Positions 55,371 through 64,000 of a DNA stretch of 64,000 nt are shown here, in pieces. The position numbers were made by a program, and so were the translations under genes. Below the pieces are notes generated by a model. That model searched no databases. It was not told where the DNA came from and saw only the letters and a program-made list of their open reading frames with translations. How positions within the stretch are numbered: the stretch's first letter is position 1; every line of letters starts with the position of its first letter. Origin of the DNA: a bacterium (GTDB lineage: Bacteria > Krumholzibacteriota > Krumholzibacteriia > LZORAL124-64-63); contig JADJCK010000002.1 of the NCBI GenBank assembly GCA_016703265.1, forward strand, positions 62,001 through 126,000, given 5' to 3'.

Positions 55371-57643
55371 GCGGAGCCGGACCGGCGCAGGCTGTCGCGC
55401 AGGCCGGTCAGGCGGGCATTGGCGGGGGACAGGACCAGGGCGCGGTCGATGGCCGACAGCGCCCCGGCCCGGTCCCCCCGCGGCGTTGCGGGCAATCGCC
55501 AGGTTTGCCCACGCCTCGAAGCCGCCATTGTCCAGCCGGGTGGCCTGCTCGAACCACCGCGCGGCTTCGCCAGGGCGGTTCATGCGCATGAGGCAGACCC
55601 CTGCGTTCAGCCGCGGGCCGCCGAGGCGCCGGTTGGCTGCCGCCGCGGCCTTGAAGCGTTCCAGCGCCAGGTCGAACCTGCCTTCAGCCAGCAACCGGTT
55701 GCCGAGGTTGTGCTGGGCCAAACCGTGCCGCGGCGCGCGCTGCGCGGCCTGCTCCAGGCAGGTACGCTGCGATCCTGTGTCGCCGGCCAGTCCGTGAAGG
55801 GATGCGGCCGCCAGCAGGGCATCCGCGGCGCGGGCAGCGCTGAGCCCCCGGTCGCGCGCTTCCTGTTCCTGGGCGCGGGCGGCGCGCATCAGTTCGCTTC
55901 TCTTGGCGGCTTCCTGCAGCGGCGCCGCGTCGGGGCCAGGGGGCAGGCTCTCGCGGCGCAGGAGCAGGCCGGCGCCTTCGGCGCTCTCGAGTTGCCAGCG
56001 GTGCGAGGCGAGGAGGTCACGGGCCAGCGTCGCAAAGGCGCCGTCGGGACCGGCCAGGCACACGCGGTCGACATGGCGCGCGTCGAGCAGCGCCAGGGCC
56101 TGGTCGCCGCCACGCTTGATCTCGAGGTACTCCCGCCACAGCGCCGGCGAATAGGCTTCGGTCCGCCCGTCGATGCAGAGCTCGGCCCGCGTGGTGCCGA
56201 GCAGCAGGCCGCTCGCGCCCAGGTTCGCGAACACGCGCGATGGCGGCTCCCGGCAAGGCGCCCGGCCGCGATCAGCGGGTACTGGGCAGTCGCCAGTCCG
56301 TCGCCGTAGCGGCGGGCGACGCCTTCGGCCAGGTAGAAGCCGTTGCTCACGATGCCCTGCGTCCACCAGGCGGCGCCCGCGACCACAGCCGTCGCCATGC
56401 CGACGGCCCAGGCCACGCGGGCGCGCGACGACAGTCTCGCCACCGGAACGCTGACCAGCGGCAACGAGGGTGCGTAGCGCATTCCGAGCAGGGCGAAGGC
56501 CACAGCGTAGGGGCCGAGGGCCCGCTGCGTGGCGAAGGCCGCCGCGGCCGTCGCCGCCCACAGCACCAGTCGCAGCAGGCCGATGCGCCGCCAGCCGGTG
56601 ACGGCCAGCAGCACGCCGGCGATCAGGCTAAGCTTGAACAACAGGATCGTCGCGTGCAGCGCATCCGGACTGGCCAGCAACGGGGTCAGCTCGGCAACAG
56701 TGCGCCTGAGGTCGGCATCCGCGCCGCGGAACTGGCCGATCGCGCGCAACGGGAAGACCAGCCCCTGCCACCCGTTGGGGGTGGCCAGCAACGCGACGAG
56801 CATGGCCAACACGCCGAGGCCCGCTGCCCGCCAGGCCGCGCTGGTGGGCCGGCGCAGCCGTCCGTCGGCGGTGCCGCCGACGAGGCCGATGCCGACGATC
56901 AGCGGGGCCACCGAGGAGAAGCCATGTGCCTGGGCCCAGATCAGCACGAGCCACCACACACGTCCTGCACTTGTTCGCGGGTCGAGCCATCGGCGCGGCC
57001 GCAGGGCGCCGAGTCCATCGCGCGCGACTTCCGTGCCGAGCCCCTCGGTCCAGCGCACGAGCAGGACGATGGCGATGTACGACAGCAATTCAGGCCGGAG
57101 CATGAGCCGCGGCCACAGCAGCCCGAGGGCCGCAAGCAGCACCAGTCCGGTTCCCGGCGCCGCAGTCCCGTCCGCGCGGCCCTGCAGGCGCGCCAGGCCG
57201 CCGTCACCAAGGACGAGCAGCAGCGCCAGCAGGCCAGCCAGTGCTGTGCGCAGCAGGTTCCAGCCTGCGGCGTCAACCGCGGGCAGGGCGTCATGTGATG
57301 CGGTCGCATGCACCAGTGCCTGGAACAGCCATTCGTGGTTCAGCCACGGATGGCGCGGCTCGGTGAAGCTGTACTGGTTGAGTGCAGGCAGGGGGCCGTG
57401 CGCGAGCTGGTCGGTGCCGGCGCGGAGGTGGAACCAGATGTCGAGGTCCTCGAGGGGATGCCAGGCCAGCAGCAGGGCAACGGTCAGCACGGCGGCCACG
57501 ACGATGCCCTGCAGCACCACACCCCGCGCCGGGTCGCCTGGCAGGGCGATCTCCGGACGCGGCACGGCGCGGTCGCCGCTGACGGTGCGGGACGCCTTCA
57601 CTTCGCTTCGCCCCTGGGGGCCGGGAGCCGGGTCTGGACGCAT
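55364..57643 (-). CDS. Polytopic GT-C-like membrane protein with C-terminal TPR region, two apparent frameshifts
   Basis: The N-terminal part (about 450 residues) is a multispanning protein with LEDLDIWFHLRAGTDQLAHG and PRHPWLNHEWLFQALVH, resembling glycosyltransferase-C-type membrane proteins. After the membrane part the frame shifts near 56255 to EPPSRVFANLGASGLLLGTT, then TPR-like repeats (AQHNLGNRLLAEGRFDLALE), and again near 55490 to AIDRALVLSPANARLTGL. One G added and one G removed in G runs gives 759 residues. The start could be ATG 57643 or 57739. Substrate and role unknown. Confidence 0.72.
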
Positions 57644-57732
57644 CGAACCGCCGCCTTGTCTGGAAAGAGCCGCGGCAACCTTAACAGGGGCCGGGCCGTC
57701 GCACCAGCCGGGGAGCCGGTGCTTACACCTTC

Positions 57733-57909
57733 TTGACAATCTGGCGACAGCACGCAGGCTGCTTTTGCCAAATTGTCAAAAGTCGCCTGAAAACGTTTCC
57801 AGCCTTCGCTTAACGTGTCCTGATGTCGATGTAACAGATTGTTAAGGTGACACTTACAATACTGAACAAACATGCCCGGAAATGATGCGGCTGGTATACA
57901 ACTTGTATA
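57733..57909. promoter_or_regulatory. Array of inverted repeats in the primary sigma factor promoter region
   Basis: The 379-bp gap 57644-58022 is AT-rich. TTGACAATCTGGC (57733-57745) and its near-inverse GCCAAATTGTCAA (57767-57779) differ at one base. TAACA-GAT-TGTTA (57832-57844) is perfect, and it overlaps another ATTGTTAA half-site. TATACAA-C-TTGTATA (57895-57909) is perfect. TACAAT at 57855-57860 is a possible -10. These look like regulator sites for the sigma gene or the divergent membrane gene. Confidence 0.5.
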
Positions 57910-58022
57910 GAGGGGCTCAGGTCACAAAAGAAACACGCTCCCCGGCGCTGCCCGCCGGGACGCCACGGGAAGCGCGGCCCCACTGCCGGCGACCCAAAAG
58001 CCAAGCGGATGGAGAGGCAATC

Positions 58023-59042
58023 ATGGCCAAGCCTGTCAAGCAGGTCCGGACGACGAAGAAGGCAGCCGTCACGTTGAGCGCGAAGGCGGCTCCGGCGGCG
58101 GCAGCGGCGAAGAAGGGCGTGGCGGTCAAGGCCGCCCCGCGGGCGCGCGCCAAGGCCAAGCGGGGCCCTCGTGCCGCCCAGGAGCAGGCGGCTCCCGCTG
58201 CCCAGCTGATGAGCAACCTCGACCTGTACTTCCAGGAGGTCAAGGCGTACTCGCTGCTGACCCGTGACGAGGAATGCGAACTGGCCCGCGGCATCCACGC
58301 GAACGACAACGAGAGCCTGCACAAGCTCGTGAAGGCGAACCTGCGCTTCGTGGTTTCGATCGCCAAGGAATACGCGCACTACGGCGTGCCCCTGGAGGAC
58401 CTGATCAACGAGGGCAACCTCGGCCTGCTGAAGGCCGCCCAGCGCTTCGACGAGACGCGTGGCTTCAAGTTCATTTCCTACGCGGTGTGGTGGATCCGGC
58501 AGTCGATCCTCGCCGCGCTGGCGAACCACAGCAAGATCGTGCGCATGCCGCTGAATCGCGCGCGTGTGCTGAACCAGATCAAGAAGGCCAGCAGCGAGCT
58601 GCAGCAGAAGCTGCGTCGCAAGCCGGAGCCGGAGGAGATCGCGAAGTTCCTCGGCTTGTCGGTCGAAGAGGTCAAGGATACGCTGCCCCTCATGCAGGAT
58701 AACTTCTTCCTGGATGACTTCGTGGGCAACGACGAGGACAGCACGTACCTCGACTTCCTCGAAGACACGGCGAGCGAAGGTCCGGACTCGAAGGTCCTGG
58801 ACGACGACCTGAATTCGAGCATCGGGCGCATGCTCTGCGACCTCAAGGACCGTGAGGCCAAGGTCCTCAAGCTCTACTACGGGTTGGGCACCGACCAGGA
58901 ACTGACGCTCGAGGAGATCGGCCAGATCATGGGCCTGACGCGTGAGCGCATCCGGCAGATCAAGGAAGAGGCCTTCGAGAAGATCAGGACCAGCAAGACC
59001 TTCAAGTACATGCAGGACTACGCCGAGGACCGCCAGGTCTGA
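58023..59042 (+). CDS. rpoD: Primary-type RNA polymerase sigma-70 factor (RpoD/SigA)
   Basis: A 339-residue sigma-70 family factor. Regions 1.2-2.4 are intact (LDLYFQEVKAYSLLTRDEEC; DLINEGNLGLLKAAQRFDETRG; FISYAVWWIRQSI), region 3 is present and region 4 ends in LTLEEIGQIMGLTRERIRQI. Region 1.1 and the long non-conserved region of proteobacterial RpoD are absent, as in Bacteroidota primary sigmas. Residues 1-60 are a Lys/Ala-rich tail like histone H1. ATG at 58023 follows GGAGAGGCAATC. RpoS-type assignment is possible but region 2 looks primary. Confidence 0.9.
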   Translation: MAKPVKQVRTTKKAAVTLSAKAAPAAAAAKKGVAVKAAPRARAKAKRGPRAAQEQAAPAAQLMSNLDLYFQEVKAYSLLTRDEECELARGIHANDNESLHKLVKANLRFVVSIAKEYAHYGVPLEDLINEGNLGLLKAAQRFDETRGFKFISYAVWWIRQSILAALANHSKIVRMPLNRARVLNQIKKASSELQQKLRRKPEPEEIAKFLGLSVEEVKDTLPLMQDNFFLDDFVGNDEDSTYLDFLEDTASEGPDSKVLDDDLNSSIGRMLCDLKDREAKVLKLYYGLGTDQELTLEEIGQIMGLTRERIRQIKEEAFEKIRTSKTFKYMQDYAEDRQV

Positions 59043-59131
59043 GGGCGCGCGGAGGGTCCGATCGTTCCGGTGAGGCTGACCGGACAGCGGGCCGACAGGA
59101 CGACCGGATGACGGGAAGACGAGCGAAGCGC

Positions 59132-59168
59132 GGGGACCCTGGCCGAGTGGCCAGGGTCCCCGTTTTTT
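59132..59168 (+). terminator. Rho-independent terminator after the sigma factor gene
   Basis: A 13-bp perfect stem (59132-59144 with 59149-59161), loop GAGT, then G and six T (59163-59168). It lies 90 bp past the stop and faces the convergent YigZ-family gene. Confidence 0.93.
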
Positions 59169-59208
59169 CCAGCCGCGTTCTTGCCAGCCGCGTTTCCCGA
59201 GCGCGGGA

Positions 59209-59856
59209 TCAGGCCTGCGTGATTTCCTCGGCCGTGACTGCGCCGGCGGTCGCCTCGAAGACCGCCGCAGTGAAGCCACGGCTCCCGGAATGGGGCAGCC
59301 AGACCTCCCAGGTGACTTCCACCGCGTAGTCCTCGGTCTCGGTGCGTCCGCCACGGGCGTGGAGCAGGTGCTCGATCACCCGCCGCAGCGGATACGGGTA
59401 CCGCAGCCGGAACCGACGCCCGAGCGGCAGGTCGGCAACCGGCGCGGAGTCCAGGGCCAGTGCCGCGGCGCCGCCGTAGGCGCGCGCCAGCCCCCCGGTG
59501 CCGAGCTTGACGCCGCCGAAATAGCGGACCACCACGACGACACAATCGGTCAGGTCCCGCTTGCGGATGGCTGCGAGAATCGGCTCGCCGGCGGTGCCCG
59601 ATGGCTCGCCGTCGTCATTGCGGTGTTCGAGCGGGAGCGGGCCGTGGCCCAGGCGCCAGGCGCTGCAGGCGTGGCGGGCATCGTGGTAGCGCCGCGCCAC
59701 CCCGGCGATGGCCTCGCGCGCCGCAGCTTCGTCCGGCGCCGGGAACGCGAAAGCCAGGAAGCGCGACCGCTGTTCCGTCAATTCCCCCTGGCCGGGGCCG
59801 GCCAATACCCGAACGCTGTCCGGCAGCCCGGGCTCGAAGGTCGACTGGTCCGTCAC
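59209..59856 (-). CDS. YigZ/IMPACT family protein
   Basis: A 215-residue member of the YigZ/IMPACT family. The N-terminal UPF0029 domain shows SRFLAFAFPAPDEAAAREAI, HDARHACSAWRLG, NDDGEPSGTAGEPILAAI and VVVVVRYFGGVKLGTGGLARAY, all diagnostic; a C-terminal DUF1949-type ferredoxin-like fold follows. The biochemical role is unsettled; eukaryotic IMPACT regulates GCN2. ATG at 59856. Confidence 0.92.
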   Translation of the reverse strand: MTDQSTFEPGLPDSVRVLAGPGQGELTEQRSRFLAFAFPAPDEAAAREAIAGVARRYHDARHACSAWRLGHGPLPLEHRNDDGEPSGTAGEPILAAIRKRDLTDCVVVVVRYFGGVKLGTGGLARAYGGAAALALDSAPVADLPLGRRFRLRYPYPLRRVIEHLLHARGGRTETEDYAVEVTWEVWLPHSGSRGFTAAVFEATAGAVTAEEITQA

Positions 59857-60053
59857 GATCCGTCCTTTCCGCAGGCGGCCCGAAACCGTTCACCCACGGG
59901 GGCGTGGCCCGGCGCTATGCCGGCATCCTAACGTGCAGATGATTGGCAGGCAAGCGGTTGCCTCACGGGAGGAAATCTGTGGTTGGCATCGGGATTGCAA
60001 ACTCCGTCTGTCCCGCGACGCCGGAATCGGCGCGGGCCGAAAGGACAAGTCCC

Positions 60054-60713
60054 GTGTCGTCTGCCGACCTTACCCGCACCACGCGTCCACTGGCCGTCGT
60101 CCTGGCGCTGGTCCTGCTCTGGACGTCCATGCCCGGGACGGCCTTCGGGGCGGGTCGGGCCGGGAGCGACCAGAAGACGAATCGCCGCCTGTCGTCCCCG
60201 GTCAGCCGCCTGAACCGACCCGAGGGCGAGCCGCCGTTCATCTGCGGGCACCTGTCGTTCGGCGGCACGTTCTCCCATGAGCAGGGGAATTTCGGTTACG
60301 GCGGTTCGGTTATCTTCCGGCCGCCGGCGGCCGCTGATTTCCTGGATTTCCTGAATGACTGGAACACGGGGCTCGTGTTGCAGGTTGACCGCTTCTCCCT
60401 GGGGAACGGCGGTCGCCTGCTTTCGGCCGACCTCCTGTTCCGCCGCTACCTGGCCGAGCGCGGCGGCACCGGCACCTCGATCCTGCCCTTCGTCGGCGGC
60501 GGCTTCGGCGCCACCAGCGCCTGGCCCGGAACCTCCGGTGATGCGCCGGGGCTCAAGTACTGGTCGCTCGTGCTGGAGGCGGGGCAGGAATGGCGCTTCG
60601 ACGGAGGCTGGCTGCTGCTCGCCAAGGGGCAATTGCGCCTGCTGCGCCAGGACGGTGTCGACTGGTCGACCTGGTCCGTGCTGGTCGGGGCCGGGTTGCC
60701 GTTCCCCTGGTAG
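60054..60713 (+). CDS. Secreted hypothetical protein, probably a small outer-membrane barrel
   Basis: Unrecognised. From GTG 60054 (behind GAAAGGACAAG) it is 219 residues with a signal peptide (TTRPLAVVLALVLLWTSMPG). The mature part alternates polar and hydrophobic residues (ICGHLSFGGTFSHEQGNFGY, SADLLFRRYLAE, WLLLAKGQLRLLRQ) and ends LVGAGLPFPW, consistent with a beta-barrel with an aromatic C-terminus. The frame extends upstream, but the signal peptide sets the start. Confidence 0.65.
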   Translation: MSSADLTRTTRPLAVVLALVLLWTSMPGTAFGAGRAGSDQKTNRRLSSPVSRLNRPEGEPPFICGHLSFGGTFSHEQGNFGYGGSVIFRPPAAADFLDFLNDWNTGLVLQVDRFSLGNGGRLLSADLLFRRYLAERGGTGTSILPFVGGGFGATSAWPGTSGDAPGLKYWSLVLEAGQEWRFDGGWLLLAKGQLRLLRQDGVDWSTWSVLVGAGLPFPW

Positions 60714-60847
60714 TTGCCGTTTCCCCTGGTAGAGCGCCGGGAAACCTGCTGGCTGGCGGGAACGGATCGTCTATACTCCCGGGGTCAGTGAATTCCACCA
60801 CGCTCTTCCGACGCGCCCGCTGCCGGGCAGCGCCCGCGAGGTTTCGC

Positions 60848-61669
60848 ATGGGCCCGCTTTCGCAGTCCCGCATGGCCACTTCCCGTGTGCGCCCGGCCTG
60901 CCTGTCCATCCTTCTTCTGGCCGTCATGATTCCGGGGGCGGTGCTGGCCCAGTCGGAACTCAGCTATCGGCAGTATCGCGACCTGGCGGCGCTTGCGGAC
61001 CGGTTCGAGCATGTCGCCCAGTTCGAGCCCCTGCAGGGTGAGCCGGGCATGTTCTTCGCGATCGCCGAACGCTTCGGCACAGTGCAGGTGCTGAAGGCTG
61101 ACGGACGCGGCGTCCGCACGGTCTGGAAGAGCAACCAGCTGGCAGGCATTCCCGAGGAAGTGATCGTTGCCGACCTCAGCGGCGACGGACTCGACGACGC
61201 GCTGTTGTGCCGTACCTCGGCCGCGCGGATCTACGCGTGGGCGCTCGATGAGTTCTCGCCGCTCTGGGAATCGCTGTCGGGTGAGTACGCGATCGTGCAG
61301 TGCTTCACGGCCGCCAACGTGGACGAGGACCCGGCAGCGGAAATCGTGATGATCGCCGACCAGCGCATCGTCTACGTGGACGGCGGTTCCTTCACCAAGC
61401 AGTTCACGAGCATCAACGAGTATTCCGCCACGCAGATCCGCTGCGGCGACGTGGACGGCGACGGCAGCGCCGAGGTCGTGCTCAACTCGGGCAAGGTCGT
61501 CGATGCCCGCTCCGGCGATGTGGAGTGGGAGGATGAGCCGTTCTTCGGCCAGATCGAATTGCTGGACCTCGACGGAAACGGCGTTCTCGAAGTGTTGACC
61601 GAGACGCCGGGCGGCGGCCCGCTCAAGGTGTTCGATATCGGCGGCCGCCGCGAGGTGCGCTTCCAGTAG
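60848..61669 (+). CDS. Secreted FG-GAP/VCBS-like repeat protein
   Basis: An exported protein of about 273 residues with signal peptide ACLSILLLAVMIPGAVLAQS. Repeats of the integrin-like FG-GAP type follow: VADLSGDGLDDALLCR, AANVDEDPAAEIVMIAD, CGDVDGDGSAEVVLNSG, LLDLDGNGVLEVLTET, with calcium-binding DxDGD. Start is ATG 60848 or 60872. TATACT at 60773-60778 is a possible -10. It is convergent with the DsbD-like gene 14 bp away. Role unknown. Confidence 0.75.
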   Translation: MGPLSQSRMATSRVRPACLSILLLAVMIPGAVLAQSELSYRQYRDLAALADRFEHVAQFEPLQGEPGMFFAIAERFGTVQVLKADGRGVRTVWKSNQLAGIPEEVIVADLSGDGLDDALLCRTSAARIYAWALDEFSPLWESLSGEYAIVQCFTAANVDEDPAAEIVMIADQRIVYVDGGSFTKQFTSINEYSATQIRCGDVDGDGSAEVVLNSGKVVDARSGDVEWEDEPFFGQIELLDLDGNGVLEVLTETPGGGPLKVFDIGGRREVRFQ

Positions 61670-61683
61670 GGCGGGCAGCCGCC

Positions 61684-63543
61684 TCAGCGCACACTCTGCA
61701 TGAGGGCCAGCATTTCCGGCGCCGGCACGAAGCCCGTGGCGCGTGCGTGCAGGATGGCGCCGCGGCTGTCGATGAAGATCACGCGCGGCAGGCCGGTTAC
61801 CTGGAACTCGGCCTTGATCGCGGCCATCTCGTCGTCGTCGGTCGCGGTGGCGTCGATCTTCACGGTCGCCCAGCGCTGCGACTCGGCGACGACCGCAGGA
61901 TCATTCCACACCGACTTGTCCAGCTTCTTGCAGTAGACGCACCACGAAGCCCAGAAGTCGACCAGCACCGGCTGTCCTGCCGCGCGCGCAGCAGCGCGGA
62001 TCGCCTCGAGCCGCGCCGAGGCGTTCGCACCCGTTGCGATCACGTCCCAGGCCACCTTGCCCGCGTCAGCGGTCGCCGTTGCCGGCGCGTTTCCCGACGG
62101 TGTCGCGCTCCCGGTCGCCGTGATCGTCGCCGGGGCAGTCCGGGGTGCGTTTGCCGCGGCAACGACCGCCGATTCACCGTGACCGGCCACCGGGCCGATT
62201 GCTGTTTGCAGGGGCGAAGGCAGCAGGAACCCGTGGGCCAGGAACGATCCGACGAGCAGCCACAGCCCCGCCACGAAGACCACCAAGCCCAGGGCCATGC
62301 GGGTGCGCGGCCACCAGCCCCAGCCTTCCTGCGGCCGGTCGAACGCACCCATGAAGACGGCCGTCAGGATGGCGGCGGCGCCGGCCAGGGGATAGAAGAC
62401 GGCAGCCGGCAGCACGGCGCCCGGCCGTACGAACCAGAACGCCATGACCACCAGCAACAGGCCCATGCCCTTCTTCACCGTGTCCATCCAGCCGCCGCTG
62501 CGGGGCAACGTGCCGAGCAGCGCGGGGAAGGTGCCGACACCGATCAGCAGCATGCCCATGCCGAGCCCGAACGTCAGCAGCGAGAAGAACCCGAGCACCC
62601 AGTTGCCTGTCGTGGCGACCCACACGAGCAGCGCTGCCAGGAACGGGCCGACGCACGGCGAGGCCACGAGCCCTGCGACGAGGCCCATCGCGAAGACACC
62701 GAAGATGCCGCCGCGCGCGCCGCCGGGTCCGGCCAGCCGGTCGCGCAGGAAAGCAGGTGCCTGGAGTTCGAAGGCGCCGAACATGCTGAAGGCGAGCACC
62801 ATCAGCAGCACGGCAATGGGCGCCACGACCACCGGGCTCTGCATGAAGGCGGTGATCCCGCTGAAGACCGAGGCACTGAGGGCGCCGAGCACGGCGTACA
62901 CGAGCGCCATGCCCAGCACATAGGTGACCGAGAGGCCCAGCCCGTGGAGCGCGCCCTTTTCCTGGCTGCGTGCGCCGATCACGGCCAGGGTGATGGGGAT
63001 CATCGGGTAGATGCACGGCGAGAGACTCATCAACAGGCCGAAGCCGAAGACGAGGACCAGGAAGAACGGCAGGCCGCGGCGGTCGAGGAAATTCTGGATG
63101 CGATCCGCCGACCAGCCCTCGCCATAGGCGCCCGTGACGGTGCCCTGCCAGGTCGCGCTGAGGGCGCGGGCATCGACGGTCGCACCGGTCACCGTCACTT
63201 CGGTCCGATGTTCACCGGTCGGGGCATTGCCCGGCACCGGCGCGGCCCATTCGAGCAGGAGCGCACCGTTCTCGCCCGGCGTGACGCGGAGCGGGTACGG
63301 CTCACCGACGAATCCCGGTGCGTCGGGAAGGGTCACCTTCACCTGCAGGCTGCCGGAGTCGAGGAATTCGTCGTCGGCAGGGGTCACGACGAGGTCCAGC
63401 ACCAGGTCACGCCCGGGCTCGATTTCCGCCGTGCGCGGCGTCACCTGCAGGTCCAGCGCCATGGCCGGCAAGGCGGCGGCCAGGAGCGCAATCGTGAACA
63501 GGCGGGCGCAGGCGGGAACAAGGGCGGCTCTGGCGGACTTCAT
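61684..63543 (-). CDS. Thiol:disulfide interchange protein DsbD-like
   Basis: DsbD moves electrons from cytoplasmic thioredoxin to periplasmic proteins. The 619-residue protein has a signal peptide (LFTIALLAAALPAMA), an N-terminal beta domain (about 25-150), an eight-helix membrane core with the redox cysteines in SLSPCIYPMIPI and VASPCVGPFLAALLVW, and a C-terminal thioredoxin domain with WASWCVYCKK. ATG at 63543 follows GGGAGAACGCG. TrxB at 19.2 kb would feed the pathway, and a TlpA-like lipoprotein lies divergently beside it. Confidence 0.9.
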   Translation of the reverse strand: MKSARAALVPACARLFTIALLAAALPAMALDLQVTPRTAEIEPGRDLVLDLVVTPADDEFLDSGSLQVKVTLPDAPGFVGEPYPLRVTPGENGALLLEWAAPVPGNAPTGEHRTEVTVTGATVDARALSATWQGTVTGAYGEGWSADRIQNFLDRRGLPFFLVLVFGFGLLMSLSPCIYPMIPITLAVIGARSQEKGALHGLGLSVTYVLGMALVYAVLGALSASVFSGITAFMQSPVVVAPIAVLLMVLAFSMFGAFELQAPAFLRDRLAGPGGARGGIFGVFAMGLVAGLVASPCVGPFLAALLVWVATTGNWVLGFFSLLTFGLGMGMLLIGVGTFPALLGTLPRSGGWMDTVKKGMGLLLVVMAFWFVRPGAVLPAAVFYPLAGAAAILTAVFMGAFDRPQEGWGWWPRTRMALGLVVFVAGLWLLVGSFLAHGFLLPSPLQTAIGPVAGHGESAVVAAANAPRTAPATITATGSATPSGNAPATATADAGKVAWDVIATGANASARLEAIRAAARAAGQPVLVDFWASWCVYCKKLDKSVWNDPAVVAESQRWATVKIDATATDDDEMAAIKAEFQVTGLPRVIFIDSRGAILHARATGFVPAPEMLALMQSVR

Positions 63544-63724
63544 CGCGTTCTCCCGGGTCGGCTGCGCAGGTTTGCGGCTGGCGTTGGGGGTTCGGTTGCG
63601 CCTAGAATAAGCCATATAGGCCGCGCGACAAGCCCGGGTTCCCGGCGTGTCGGGTTGGAACACAGCGGCGCCTGCAGCGGCGGGCGCCGGACAGGTGGCT
63701 GGCACTTCCCACATTGGAGTCGAG

Positions 63725-64000
63725 ATGCGTTCAGCAGGACAGGATCTTCGCCGGTTGCGGCCGGGAGCCATGGTCGCGATCGCCCTTGTCGTCTGTATCG
63801 CGGGTTTGTTCGGCTGCGGGAACGGGCAGGCCGCGTCCAAGGGGGCGGGGGGCCGCGAAGGTTCCGCCCTTCCTGAAGTGAAGCTGACGGCGCTGGACGG
63901 CCGTGAGTACACGACCGCCTCGCTGCGCGGCAAGGTTGTCGTGGTCGATTTCTGGGATACCTGGTGCGGCCCCTGCCTTCGCGCGATGCCCCACCTGAAG
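63725..64000 (+). CDS. TlpA-like thioredoxin-fold lipoprotein, 3'-truncated by window edge
   Basis: A lipoprotein of the TlpA/ResA class. The signal ends in IAGLFGC, then a short linker leads to VKLTALDGREYTTASLRGKV and FWDTWCGPC, the redox CxxC. The window ends shortly after it. It is divergent from the DsbD-like gene across 181 bp and would be a natural client of that protein for disulfide reduction or cytochrome c assembly. Confidence 0.88.
   Translation, partial: MRSAGQDLRRLRPGAMVAIALVVCIAGLFGCGNGQAASKGAGGREGSALPEVKLTALDGREYTTASLRGKVVVVDFWDTWCGPCLRAMPHLK

Noticed and set aside
63704..63720. TGGCAC before the TlpA-like gene as a sigma-54 promoter
   Set aside because: There is no GC at the required 12-base spacing.

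Overview
The window is GC-rich bacterial chromosome (close to 70% G+C by eye) from a diderm with lipopolysaccharide. It carries Kdo synthesis genes (kdsA, kdsB, kdsC, kdsD), a lipid A-type acyltransferase, the LPS transport genes lptB, lptC, lptF and lptG, and an apolipoprotein N-acyltransferase. A SprA-type giant surface protein (the type IX secretion translocon component of Bacteroidota), a short primary sigma factor without region 1.1 and many secreted hypotheticals point to the FCB side of the tree, perhaps a lineage near Krumholzibacteriota, Eisenbacteria or Gemmatimonadota. That placement is inference; there is no rRNA in the window.

Layout. 1-5.65 kb: nrdR (partial), tatC, a polyprenyl diphosphate synthase, rsfS, argS and a PfkB sugar kinase, closed by a strong terminator. 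5.8-12.5 kb: a two-domain hypothetical, purM, a sigma-54 enhancer-binding regulator, lnt, a Nudix hydrolase and purN. 12.6-16.7 kb: a small secreted protein, an NfnAB-like flavin oxidoreductase on the minus strand, and folE followed by a very long hairpin. 16.8-18.2 kb: a decayed IS110-family insertion. 18.2-21.1 kb: a second small secreted protein, trxB, rplU and rpmA. 21.2-28.8 kb: an LPS run kdsB-pyrG-kdsA-kdsC-kdsD-acyltransferase-lptC-lptB. 28.8-36.4 kb: rpoN, long-form hpf, hprK, a mannose-family PTS (IIA, IIB, IIC, IID), HPr and enzyme I. 36.4-42.2 kb: PGI/PMI, metK, a PKD lipoprotein, lptG and lptF. 42.5-50 kb: sprA and an M28 peptidase. 50-57.6 kb: a zinc-ribbon protein, an MglA-like protein behind a consensus sigma-54 promoter, TPR proteins, a lone receiver domain and a DUF4139 protein. 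57.7-64 kb: the primary sigma factor gene, a YigZ protein, secreted proteins, a DsbD-like protein and the start of a TlpA-like lipoprotein.

Functional links. CTP synthase lies between the CMP-Kdo and Kdo genes and would supply CTP for Kdo activation. rpoN, a sigma-54 activator and two sigma-54-type promoters (a perfect one before the MglA-like gene, a near-perfect one at the acyltransferase) suggest sigma-54 control of envelope or polarity functions. HPr keeps both His15 and Ser46, which fits the adjacent HPr kinase gene.

Quality caveat. At least ten apparent single-base frameshifts break otherwise intact genes, including purM (twice), kdsA, the PTS IIA gene, sprA (twice) and a TPR membrane protein (twice). 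Most fall in G/C homopolymers, and a compensating pair scrambles a Nudix box. In each frameshifted gene one inserted or removed base per break restores a whole number of codons. Sequencing or assembly indels are therefore the likeliest cause.
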